Assembly: GCA_900771975.1 (NCBI GenBank)
Contig: CAAGPV010000071.1
Location: forward strand, 121,899-185,898
Direction: 5' to 3'
Source of the DNA: an uncultured Prevotella sp.
GTDB lineage: Bacteria > Bacteroidota > Bacteroidia > Bacteroidales > Bacteroidaceae
Length of the DNA stretch: 64,000 nt
Shown: one piece after another, positions 16,492 through 23,903 of the stretch
How the letters are laid out: each line of letters opens with the position of its first letter
Position numbering within the stretch: position 1 is the first letter of the stretch
Notes under the pieces: model-generated
Seen by the model: the letters and a program-made list of their open reading frames with translations, nothing else
Told to the model about the DNA's origin: nothing
The model's database searches: none
Program-made: the position numbers and the translations under genes

Positions 16492-17354
16492 ATTTCTGCA
16501 GCTTCTTTGTTAGGAAGACAATGTAAAGTATAGATATTGGTTGTTTCTATAATGTTGGTAATGGTGTCGCAAATGGCATTATAAATTTCTTTATCCCATC
16601 TCATGGAAGAGCACGACGGGAGAATAGATGCAAAAGCATCAATAGGCGATAGTTTTTCAACAGAATTTTCAGTTGCCCTGTCAATTCTTGTGATAGCACC
16701 TAATTTGGCTTTTATGTTTCTATAGCAAGGTGTTTTTCCACTCCAAGGACTCCCATATATCCATGCAATTCCGTCTTTTGTCTTAATGATGGGATTGTCA
16801 TCATTCATTAAATCGCAATTGGAAATATATCTAAGCCACATGCTGACCTGTGTGCTTTTCCCTGTCCCGCTTTTAGCGATAAATGCATATCCGTAGTCAT
16901 TGTGTCTCACAAGAGATGCATGGATTAGAAGAGTATTTTTTCGAGCACCAGCAAAAGCATAAATAAGCATAAGAGCATTGTTCAATCCAAAATTCCGCAT
17001 AGCGAAATTTCCATTCAAGGCGCATCTACAATTTGAAAAATTTTTGTTGGTTTTAAGTAAGCAACAATCATTTCCATATATATCCTTGATAATGTATTGA
17101 TATCCGCCATTGTCAACCTTATCAACGATTGTTTCGCCATTGCCAGTGTCAAAAGACCGGATGCGTTTGCGCAATTCTTTTGGAAAAGGTTGCTCCCGGT
17201 CATCAACAGTTAGATGGAAAAGGAGTTCTCCATGGATGTCTTCTATTCTGAAAGGTTCAAAAGACGGTATCAAATGCATATTATTGTAGGGTGAACTTTC
17301 AAAAACAATTCGGAAGTTATGTCCTGCAACACAGAAGCAATTGGTTTGGCTCAT
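16458..17354 (-). CDS. HPr-kinase / PEP-carboxykinase-like P-loop protein
   Basis: A 298-residue protein. A beta-rich N-terminal half (residues ~1-130) of unknown role precedes an HprK/PEPCK-like kinase core: HASLVRHNDYGYAFIAKSGT then GKST (Walker A), LMNDDNPIIK (the acidic pair used for metal and catalysis) and GSPWSGKTPCYRN. True HPr kinase is longer at the N-terminus and lies with PTS genes; none are here. HprK homologues that phosphorylate peptide precursors are known from lasso-peptide clusters (ThcoK-type). Overlap with the S26 gene and closeness to PqqD suggest a shared peptide-processing job. Confidence 0.82.
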   Translation of the reverse strand: MSQTNCFCVAGHNFRIVFESSPYNNMHLIPSFEPFRIEDIHGELLFHLTVDDREQPFPKELRKRIRSFDTGNGETIVDKVDNGGYQYIIKDIYGNDCCLLKTNKNFSNCRCALNGNFAMRNFGLNNALMLIYAFAGARKNTLLIHASLVRHNDYGYAFIAKSGTGKSTQVSMWLRYISNCDLMNDDNPIIKTKDGIAWIYGSPWSGKTPCYRNIKAKLGAITRIDRATENSVEKLSPIDAFASILPSCSSMRWDKEIYNAICDTITNIIETTNIYTLHCLPNKEAAEICHKEISKKTK

Positions 17355-17374
17355 ATTTCAATGAATATAAGAGT

Positions 17375-17872
17375 TTATTCAGTTTCTTGCTTGTGTTCCT
17401 TCTGCTTTTTCTTATTGCTTTCCATTGCTGCTTTTTCCGCTTCTTCAGGGTTGACAAACACACTCCCTTCCTCTGGAGAAACGGCTTTAAACCGAAACTC
17501 TTCGTCTCTTACAAATCTTATTTCAAAGTGATACTTATTCTTTTTTATAAATTTGTCTTTTAGTTTTTGATATTTTTTTTCAATGTCTTTTTGTGTAGAA
17601 GCCCAAATAATAACACATGTGCGATTGGCTTGTCCTCGATTTGCAAAAAAGTTTTTCAACTGTGATGAATATTCATTGCGATTTACAAGAAAATGCTCTC
17701 TTCGGTCTTCAATATAGGCTCCTTTTACTTCTTGTATATTTGTAAGATATACTATCGAGTCATTAAAAGAGCATGAAACTCCAAACATATAGACATCTGC
17801 TTGTTTTGCGGAAATGTTTAAATCTATGCAAATTAACGCAAATACGAGCATTAGGTATTTTATAGTCTTCAT
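17375..17872 (-). CDS. secreted protein of unknown function
   Basis: A 165-residue protein with a clear signal peptide (MKTIKYLMLVFALICIDLNISA, cleavage near residue 22). The mature part is compact: VYMFGVSCSFNDSIVYLTNI, RREHFLVNR, and TCVIIWASTQKDIEKKYQKL. The last ~30 residues are charged and Lys/Glu rich, probably unstructured. I do not recognise a characterised family. It lies 38 bases after rpoD and 20 bases before the HPrK-like gene, so it may be the target or a partner of the downstream enzymes, or simply a neighbour of rpoD. Confidence 0.72.
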   Translation of the reverse strand: MKTIKYLMLVFALICIDLNISAKQADVYMFGVSCSFNDSIVYLTNIQEVKGAYIEDRREHFLVNRNEYSSQLKNFFANRGQANRTCVIIWASTQKDIEKKYQKLKDKFIKKNKYHFEIRFVRDEEFRFKAVSPEEGSVFVNPEEAEKAAMESNKKKQKEHKQETE

Positions 17873-17910
17873 ATTGTTAGTGAAAATGTTATGTTATTTG
17901 TTTTTATTGA

Positions 17911-18771
17911 TTATCCCAAATATGATTTTAATAATTTATTTTGTGTGCTATTTCTTAACCGGCGTATTGCCTTTTCTTTTATTTGACGTACTCTTTCTCG
18001 GGTCAGGCCATATTTATGTCCAATTTCTTCGAGAGTCAGTTCTGTCCCATTCAGTCCGAAAAAGTCTTTTAAGATATCACGCTCACGTTCGTTTAATGTG
18101 CTTAGAGCTCTATTCACTTCTTCTTTTAGGCTTTCAATGTCAAGGCCCTTGTCTGCGTTTGGAATGCTTGTGTTTGGTAAAATGTCCAGCAAACTATTAT
18201 CGTCACTATCCGAAAATGGGGCATCTACTGAAATTTGCCTATTGCCAACTTTTATGGCCTCGGCAATCTTGTCTTGAGGAAGGTCTATTTCGGCAGCTAT
18301 TTCTTCAATGCTTGGACGTCGCTCGTTTTCCTGCTCAAACTTGTTAAAAGCGCGTGACACTTTGTTTACAGAGCCCACTTGGTTTAAAGGTAGTCGAACA
18401 AGGCGACTTTGTTCTGCCAAGGCTTGTAAGATGCTTTGGCGTATCCACCAAACCGCATACGAGATGAATTTAAAGCCGCGTGTTTCATCAAACTTTTTAG
18501 CAGCCTTTATCAGCCCCAAATTTCCCTCGTTGATGAGGTCGGGTAGGCTTAGCCCTTGATTTTGATATTGCTTTGCAACTGAAACTACAAATCTAAGATT
18601 TGCTTTTGTGAGTTTCTCTAATGCCTTTTTGTCTCCGTTTCTGATTTTTTGGGCCAGTTCCACTTCTTCGTCTACAGAGATGAGTTCTTCATGTCCTATC
18701 TCTTGTAAATACTTGTCCAGCGATTGGCTTTCACGATTGGTAATAGATTTTGTTATTTTCAGTTGTCTCAT
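17911..18771 (-). CDS. rpoD: primary sigma factor RpoD (Bacteroidetes sigma-ABfr type)
   Basis: A 286-residue sigma-70 without the large region 1.1, as in Bacteroides. Regions 2.1-2.4 are obvious: NLRFVVSVAKQYQNQGLSLP, DLINEGNLGLIKAAKKFDET and FKFISYAVWWIRQSILQAL. Region 3 and the region 4 helix-turn-helix (LTLEEIGHKYGLTRERVRQI) follow, and the end is typical. This factor recognises TTTG/TAnnTTTG promoters, many of which are visible in this window. The start at MRQLKITKSITN (18771) is chosen because the longer ORF begins at 18792, right at the predicted transcription start. Confidence 0.97.
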   Translation of the reverse strand: MRQLKITKSITNRESQSLDKYLQEIGHEELISVDEEVELAQKIRNGDKKALEKLTKANLRFVVSVAKQYQNQGLSLPDLINEGNLGLIKAAKKFDETRGFKFISYAVWWIRQSILQALAEQSRLVRLPLNQVGSVNKVSRAFNKFEQENERRPSIEEIAAEIDLPQDKIAEAIKVGNRQISVDAPFSDSDDNSLLDILPNTSIPNADKGLDIESLKEEVNRALSTLNERERDILKDFFGLNGTELTLEEIGHKYGLTRERVRQIKEKAIRRLRNSTQNKLLKSYLG

Positions 18772-18795
18772 TCGTTCGTAAGGCTTAAACATCTA

Positions 18796-18827
18796 CAAAT
18801 ATACGGATATTTAGGCGTCTGAACAAA
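18796..18827 (-). promoter_or_regulatory. promoter of rpoD
   Basis: Read on the minus strand: TTTG at 18827-18824, a 20-base spacer, and TATATTTG at 18803-18796. Transcription would start near 18789, leaving an 18-base leader before the ATG at 18771. rpoD thus appears to have a promoter of its own type. Confidence 0.75.
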
Positions 18828-18867
18828 AAAACGCCATCGTTTTTGACGAAAGTGTTGACAATTAATA

Positions 18868-18908
18868 AATAATGGAGCCAAATCAGAATTTGTTTTGGCT
18901 CCATTATT
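18868..18908 (-). terminator. hairpin terminator downstream of the HtrA gene
   Basis: AATAATGGAGCCAAA (18868-18882) pairs perfectly with TTTGGCTCCATTATT (18894-18908), a 15-bp stem with an 11-base loop. It lies 30 bases beyond the htrA stop and separates it from rpoD. The T-run on the minus side is weak. Confidence 0.78.
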
Positions 18909-18938
18909 ACAACTTATTAGGAAATATATTCTTTATGC

Positions 18939-20393
18939 TTATTCAAGTGGAACGGCATAATAACCTTTCTTTCCAGTTGGGAAAACTCCTTGTATATAAA
19001 GAACGGGTTCCTTACTTGTTGATGCTTCTTTTACGGCATTTTGCAAGTCTTCAATTGATTTAATTATACCATCGTTAATTTTTTGGATGATGAAGCCTTT
19101 TGCAACGCCTGCCGATTTCAGCGCACCATTGTTGACTTTAATGACTTCAAGGCCATAATTGATGTTTAATTCGTCTTTTTGTTCCTTGGTGATAGCTCTG
19201 AAATTGCCGCCTAAAACATCCATATCGGCTTGTTTGAGGATTTCTGTATTCCCTTTGGCATTTTTTAGGGTTACAGCTTTTGTTATAGGCTTTTTGTTCC
19301 TAAGATAGGTTATTGTAACCTTGTCGCCAGGTTTCTTGTTTGCTAAATATTCTTGCAATTCAGACATTTTGGTAAGTGTGCGGTCGTCAAGCTTCGTTAT
19401 GACATCACCTTCTTTCAGTCCCGCTTGAGCACCAGCACCGTCAGGGTCAACATCTTTAACATAAATACCGTCGTTTGTACCTAAGTCTACGGTTTCTCCT
19501 TTGTCCTTTTGCTGGTCTATATAGTTGTGAACGTCAAGTCCTGAAATGAGTAGAACGGCACGTTGAACTTCTCCATATTGCTTAAGGTCGTTCACGACTT
19601 TTTTCATAATAGTGGTTGGAATGGCAAATCCGTAACCGCTATACGAACCTGTTTGAGAATAAAGCATAGCATTGATTCCCACCAGTTCTCCTTGTGTGTT
19701 AACCAAAGCCCCGCCAGAGTTTCCTGCGTTAATGGCAGCATCAGTTTGAATGAAACTTTCAACGCCATTTGCTCCGAGGCTACGTGCCTTGGCACTGACT
19801 ATGCCGGCCGTAACGGTGGAGTTAAGATTAAAGGGGTTTCCAACGGCCAATACCCATTCGCCTACTTTCAATTTGTCAGAATCGCCTATTGGAAGTGTAG
19901 GCAGATTTTTCCCATTAATCTTGATAAGAGCCAAATCTGTTGTTTTGTCTGTTCCGATGATACGGGCGGAGTATTCTGAATTGTCGTTCAGAGTAACCGT
20001 CAATTCGTCAGCTCCTTCTACTACATGGTTGTTGGTGACAATATATCCGTCTTCCGAAATGATAACGCCTGACCCCGTGGCTTGTTTTTTGGGCGTTTGT
20101 ATTTGTCGCTTTTGTGTCCCTCCCTGTCCTGGATTTCCAAAGAAACCAAAGGGATCAAAGAAATCACCAAAAGGATTGTCTTGTACTTCTACGGTTTGTG
20201 TTTTTGAGTTTTGAACATATTTTATGTGCACAACTGCGGGGAGCGCTTTTTCTGCTGCATAGGTAAGATCGACTGGTTGGCCGGCAACGGCAGTTTCAGG
20301 CTTGGCAGCATAGACCTTGATAAAGGCTCCCGTTGAGAACGCCAAGGCTAAAACGATGGCTGAACCTGCCAAGTACTTAGATAGATTTTTCAT
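18939..20393 (-). CDS. degP: HtrA/DegP-type periplasmic serine protease with two PDZ domains
   Basis: A 484-residue envelope protease/chaperone that degrades misfolded exported proteins. An N-terminal signal or anchor (residues ~9-30) is followed by the trypsin-like domain with His123 (TNNHVVEGA), Asp153 (TTDLALIK) and Ser226 (NAGNSGGAL). A Gly/Phe-rich loop (DFFDPFGFFGNPGQGG) precedes it, similar to the LA loop of DegP. Two PDZ domains follow (GIYVKDVDPDGAGAQAGLKE region and the GVAKGFIIQKIND region). Gene has its own terminator. No RpoE or Cpx element nearby is recognised. Confidence 0.95.
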   Translation of the reverse strand: MKNLSKYLAGSAIVLALAFSTGAFIKVYAAKPETAVAGQPVDLTYAAEKALPAVVHIKYVQNSKTQTVEVQDNPFGDFFDPFGFFGNPGQGGTQKRQIQTPKKQATGSGVIISEDGYIVTNNHVVEGADELTVTLNDNSEYSARIIGTDKTTDLALIKINGKNLPTLPIGDSDKLKVGEWVLAVGNPFNLNSTVTAGIVSAKARSLGANGVESFIQTDAAINAGNSGGALVNTQGELVGINAMLYSQTGSYSGYGFAIPTTIMKKVVNDLKQYGEVQRAVLLISGLDVHNYIDQQKDKGETVDLGTNDGIYVKDVDPDGAGAQAGLKEGDVITKLDDRTLTKMSELQEYLANKKPGDKVTITYLRNKKPITKAVTLKNAKGNTEILKQADMDVLGGNFRAITKEQKDELNINYGLEVIKVNNGALKSAGVAKGFIIQKINDGIIKSIEDLQNAVKEASTSKEPVLYIQGVFPTGKKGYYAVPLE

Positions 20394-20587
20394 TTTGCGT
20401 TATATTTTAAATTATTTGTTTCGATATTGCAATTTCTCAATAACGATTGCAAATATAGACGCAAAATATGATAATCTGCCATTTTGTCCAATATCTTTAT
20501 CTGATTTTAACAATTAAAAATTGGTCATTAACGGCTCTTAAGTAGATGTGGTAGCCTTTTTTACATTCATTCAAATTGTCAAAAAAC

Positions 20588-20995
20588 CTAAACAGGATTG
20601 GATGACGGGTCATCTTTGAATAAGTTGTCTGCAGCTTTCATCTCATCTTCATCAAACCACTTGGAGAGTTTGTCATGGGCTTTTTGCTTGATATCATCGC
20701 TTATGTCATCCCATATTTTGTACAAGACGTAAATCAAAACGCCCAAATCGTCACTCAGTCCAGCAATAGGTATAGCATCAGGAACAATGTCGAGTGGGGA
20801 GATGAGATAGCCAAGAGCACCGATAATGATAGCTTTGTCTTTTATGCTGACTTTGTTGCTATCTAATGTATAGTAGAGAAGCAATGCTGCATAAATAAGT
20901 TTTGCGCCAGCTCTTTTGGCTATTTTTGAGATTTTCTCTACAAACCCCTTTTGTGTAAAACGGTCTTTATATTTTTGTAAATCGGGTATTTCCAT
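20588..20995 (-). CDS. YkvA-family (DUF1232) membrane protein
   Basis: A 135-residue protein with the DUF1232 core DKAIIIGALGYLISPLDIVP followed by DAIPIAGLSDDLGVLIYVLY, which gives two hydrophobic helices around the conserved SP-D-P motif. The C-terminal part is acidic and soluble. The function of the family is not known. It lies 21 bases downstream of the small membrane protein gene at 21017, so the two probably form an operon. The ~190 bases between its end and htrA hold no gene or clear signal. Confidence 0.85.
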   Translation of the reverse strand: MEIPDLQKYKDRFTQKGFVEKISKIAKRAGAKLIYAALLLYYTLDSNKVSIKDKAIIIGALGYLISPLDIVPDAIPIAGLSDDLGVLIYVLYKIWDDISDDIKQKAHDKLSKWFDEDEMKAADNLFKDDPSSNPV

Positions 20996-21016
20996 ATTTG
21001 GTTGCTTTTTAAATTG

Positions 21017-21481
21017 TTAGTTTTTATAGAATTTAGTAGGCTCAAATTGTTGTACCGCTTCAACATAGGATGCACATTGAACATTTTCTTTGTCAAGTTT
21101 TCTTAACCGGATTGCGCATATTAGTTTTGCTGCCCCGATATAGAGAGTATATAAAACGAGGCCTATGGCAATAGCAATGACAATGGCCCAATCTTGCAAA
21201 GGTATGTCTTTATCTGGAATGGCAGAAAGAATGCCGATAGGAATTAAGATGCAAAACCCTAAAGTTATGTATCTACTACGTTGAGAGCCTTGTGCATCGA
21301 TAATGGCTTGCCGGTCGAAGAGGTAATTAAAGAGATCTGTTTCAAGAATGTCATAGTCTTCCAACTTGGGGAAAGATGGGCAATCTTCATATTGTTCTAT
21401 TGTTTTTCTGACGGTTTGCCGAAAATCCAACGGCTCTACTTGATGGCTCAGTTCGTGTAGATGAAAGGGGCTTATTTCCAT
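21017..21481 (-). CDS. small membrane protein of unknown function
   Basis: A 154-residue protein with a soluble N-terminal ~75 residues (LSHQVEPLDFRQTVRKTIEQ) and two membrane helices (YITLGFCILIPIGILSAI and WAIVIAIAIGLVLYTLYIGA). The C-terminal stretch is polar and contains a few Cys. I do not recognise a family. It sits between the RNase P RNA gene (same strand, 26 bases upstream of the ATG) and the YkvA-family gene. Confidence 0.65.
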   Translation of the reverse strand: MEISPFHLHELSHQVEPLDFRQTVRKTIEQYEDCPSFPKLEDYDILETDLFNYLFDRQAIIDAQGSQRSRYITLGFCILIPIGILSAIPDKDIPLQDWAIVIAIAIGLVLYTLYIGAAKLICAIRLRKLDKENVQCASYVEAVQQFEPTKFYKN

Positions 21482-21507
21482 AGCATTTCTGTCTTATAAT
21501 GAAAAAG

Positions 21508-21903
21508 GAAAGAAGAGCCCCTATAAGCCGGGTTCTGTTCCCTATTAGGCTCTCGCTCATAATAGGGCGTTTGTCATTTATCTACTATGTGGGTCACCCC
21601 ACATCTCCAGCATTCTACCCTCCATCGTTGTTTATTAAAAAACATTGGGCGAGCAACCCTCTGCCGATGGTATACATGAACTTGCAACTCCTGGAAGGCA
21701 CAGCCTGACGATCACCCGTCATCTGGTAGTCTCTTACACCACCTTCTCACCCTTACCCCTCATCTTTGGAGAGGCGGTTGTTTTCTTCTGCCAACACTTA
21801 CTGTTACCAATAACTTCTACTTTCAGAAGCAGGATGCTCTGTGTTGCCCGGACTTTCCTCTCGTGACTTAAAGTCACCAGCGACAAACCGTGGCTCTACT
21901 TTC
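21508..21903 (-). ncRNA. rnpB: RNase P RNA, bacterial type A
   Basis: On the minus strand the RNA begins GAAAGTAGAGCC and ends GGCTCTTCTTTC, which pair as helix P1 with a T-T mismatch. The universal 5' block GAGAGGAAAGTCCGGGC lies ~45 bases in and the 3' universal block ACAGAACCCGGCTTAT near the end. It is the catalytic RNA that trims tRNA 5' leaders. A promoter ends 7 bases upstream, fixing the 5' end; CCTTTTT after P1 may serve as terminator. Ends are good to a few bases. Confidence 0.95.
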
Positions 21904-21909
21904 TATATG

Positions 21910-21940
21910 CAAAGTTACATGAAGTTAGGCAATTGCACAA
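21910..21940 (-). promoter_or_regulatory. promoter of rnpB
   Basis: Minus strand: TTG at 21940-21938, a 20-base spacer, TAACTTTG at 21917-21910. The -7 box ends seven bases before the P1 helix, so RNase P RNA should start at about 21903. Confidence 0.8.
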
Positions 21941-21993
21941 TTATTTTGCTTATTTATTTTCATTACTTTACGAATCATTTTCTCATATGCCTT

Positions 21994-22059
21994 GTTTTAG
22001 GACTTGAAATGCCGTGTTTTACATCCTAAAACAGCTGGTTTTACCTTCTAAAACAATAG
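21994..22059. repeat. three 22-base tandem units with internal inverted repeats
   Basis: Units begin exactly at 21994, 22016 and 22038. The second and third follow the pattern GTTTTA-N5-TAAAAC-N5; the first is decayed (GTTTTA then TTGAAA). A still weaker unit may precede at 21972. Each unit can form a small hairpin. A related set is at 49885-50008. It lies between rnpB and the helicase gene, in an intergenic stretch with no other recognisable element. It is not a CRISPR array because there are no distinct spacers. Confidence 0.7.
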
Positions 22060-22117
22060 GTATATGTATCTGCCTGATTATTAGATGATTATAAATCTTT
22101 GTAAAAGAAGCTTATAT

Positions 22118-22156
22118 GCCTTGTGGAAAAGGTTATTTCCTATGTGGAAACAAGGC
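22118..22156 (-). terminator. possible terminator hairpin after the PIF1-like helicase gene
   Basis: GCCTTGT (22118-22124) pairs with ACAAGGC (22150-22156), with repeated TGTGGAAA blocks in the loop. It overlaps the first stop base of the minus-strand gene. No T-run follows, so confidence is low. Confidence 0.35.
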
Positions 22157-23901
22157 TATTTTTTTAGTGAATTAAGTTTTTTTCTTGCTACCGGATTGTT
22201 AGGACAAAGCTTGAGAGCTTTCTCATAGTTTTTTATCGCAGCATCATTGAATCCTTCTTTCTCGCAGTCACGCCCCATAATAACATATTCTACAGACAGT
22301 TCTTTTAGAAATTCATCTTGCTTTTGCTTTTCGGCTTTCAGAACTTTGTTTTCTGTTTGTAACTGATGAATGATGTTGAGCTTTTTGCGTATAAATCTTT
22401 TGGCAAGTGGTGTTTCTATGTCGTATCGGCTATGTATGGCAGTAAAAAAGTGTTTTAGCAAAGCGTCAAAATCCCCTCTGTCAAATGCTTTTACAGCATC
22501 ATAATAAGCCTTGTCTGCTTTGCTTTCTTTCAGAGCATTCGAAATGAGTGTATCATTGTTGTACTGTTGTGCGAAGTTAACAACCTCTTGCCGCACAAAA
22601 ATGTCTTTAGGATGGATGCTTTCACGAAGCGTAATGCCTTCAAGTGATTTGCATCGAGATAGAGCGACATAAGTCTGTCCACCGGCAAAAGCACCACTTC
22701 CAAAGTCGATATTGACGTTGCTGAATGTGAGTCCTTGGCTTTTGTGTACAGTGATTGCCCATGCCAAACGTATAGGAAACTGTTTGTATGTACCTAACAA
22801 CTCTTCTTCAATTTTCTTTTCTTTTTCGTTAAACGTATATCGTGTGTTTTCCCAAAGGTCCTGTTCAATATCATATTCTTGCCCGTCTTCTGTTTGAATG
22901 CAAATTTTTTGCTCTTCTTCATCTATCGCTACAATTATCCCAAGAGTTCCGTTAACCCATCGGTGTTGTATGTCATTTTTGATAAACATCACATGAGCCC
23001 CAACTTTCAGTTCAAGTTCCATAGGAGTGGGGAGGGCATTCTCTGGAAATTCGCCTTTAACAATGCCCAAAAAGGTAGTAGACTCGTATGGGAGTTTTTT
23101 CAATTCTTCGTTATTGATATAGTCAACTGTGTCGCGACGGAGAGAAAGGGTGATGGATATGTCTTTGTCGTCTTTTTTGGATGATGCTGATTTGTCGACC
23201 CTTTGATTTATAAGTTGTAGGTCTCGACTGGTTGCCTGATTTATGCGTATACGGTCGAGAATGGAAATGAATTGTTGGTCTGATTGCCTATAGACTTTAC
23301 GCAACTCAATGCTGACAAGCTTAAAACTGCGAAAGACTACTGCATCGAAAAAGTAGGAACTTGGATAGAAAGGATGAAGCAGTTGGCGTTCTTCTTCTTT
23401 TAAGACGGGTTCTAATTGATACAAATCACCTACGAATAGCAATTGCTTTCCGCCAAAAGCCTCTCTCATGTTGTTGGAGTATACGCGTAAGACCTTGTCT
23501 ATGAAGTCGATAATGTCTGACCTTACCATTGAAATCTCGTCAATAATAATTAATTCAACTTCTCGGATAAGTTTTATCTTCTCACTGTTGTATTTTAGGG
23601 TCTTTCTAATGTTGCGGGGTGTATATCGCTGATCGCTTGGAAGTAGGGGGAAGAACGGAATTTTAAAGAATGAATGGAGTGTATTTCCACCTGCATTGAT
23701 GGCAGCAATGCCAGTAGGGGCAAGTACTATATGCTTCTTTTTTGTGGTGTTGGCAATATATCGCAGAAAGGTTGACTTTCCTGTTCCAGCTTTGCCTGTC
23801 AGGAAAAGGCTTTTTCTTGTAAACTTGACAATCTGGAGCGCTTGTTGCAGCTCCGGATTATCCAAGTCTATTTTATGATGTGATTGTTCGTCTCCAGCCA
23901 T
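22156..23901 (-). CDS. PIF1-like superfamily 1B helicase with a C-terminal TPR-like tail
   Basis: A 581-residue ATPase. Residues ~30-230 carry Walker A (GKAGTGKSTFLR), Walker B (IIIDEISMV) and the GDLYQLEPV motif III of PIF1/RecD-type 5'-3' helicases. AWAITVHKSQGLTFSNV and YVALSRCKSLEG are motifs V and VI of the C-terminal ATPase half. After residue ~440 the sequence leaves the helicase core: a helical region, a coiled coil (LQTENKVLKAEKQKQDEFLK) and one TPR-like repeat (DAAIKNYEKALKLCPNNP). It starts two bases after the PBP1A stop, so it is probably cotranscribed with it. DNA substrate is unknown. Confidence 0.88.
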   Translation of the reverse strand: MAGDEQSHHKIDLDNPELQQALQIVKFTRKSLFLTGKAGTGKSTFLRYIANTTKKKHIVLAPTGIAAINAGGNTLHSFFKIPFFPLLPSDQRYTPRNIRKTLKYNSEKIKLIREVELIIIDEISMVRSDIIDFIDKVLRVYSNNMREAFGGKQLLFVGDLYQLEPVLKEEERQLLHPFYPSSYFFDAVVFRSFKLVSIELRKVYRQSDQQFISILDRIRINQATSRDLQLINQRVDKSASSKKDDKDISITLSLRRDTVDYINNEELKKLPYESTTFLGIVKGEFPENALPTPMELELKVGAHVMFIKNDIQHRWVNGTLGIIVAIDEEEQKICIQTEDGQEYDIEQDLWENTRYTFNEKEKKIEEELLGTYKQFPIRLAWAITVHKSQGLTFSNVNIDFGSGAFAGGQTYVALSRCKSLEGITLRESIHPKDIFVRQEVVNFAQQYNNDTLISNALKESKADKAYYDAVKAFDRGDFDALLKHFFTAIHSRYDIETPLAKRFIRKKLNIIHQLQTENKVLKAEKQKQDEFLKELSVEYVIMGRDCEKEGFNDAAIKNYEKALKLCPNNPVARKKLNSLKK

Positions 23902-23903
23902 TG

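Noticed and set aside
21499..21866. Plus-strand ORFs of 69 and 73 residues
   Set aside because: They are antisense to RNase P RNA, whose conserved blocks explain the sequence.
21994..22059. CRISPR-like array
   Set aside because: The units have no constant repeats of 25-40 bases alternating with unique spacers of similar length; the period is only 22 and the variable part is 5 bases. No cas genes are nearby.
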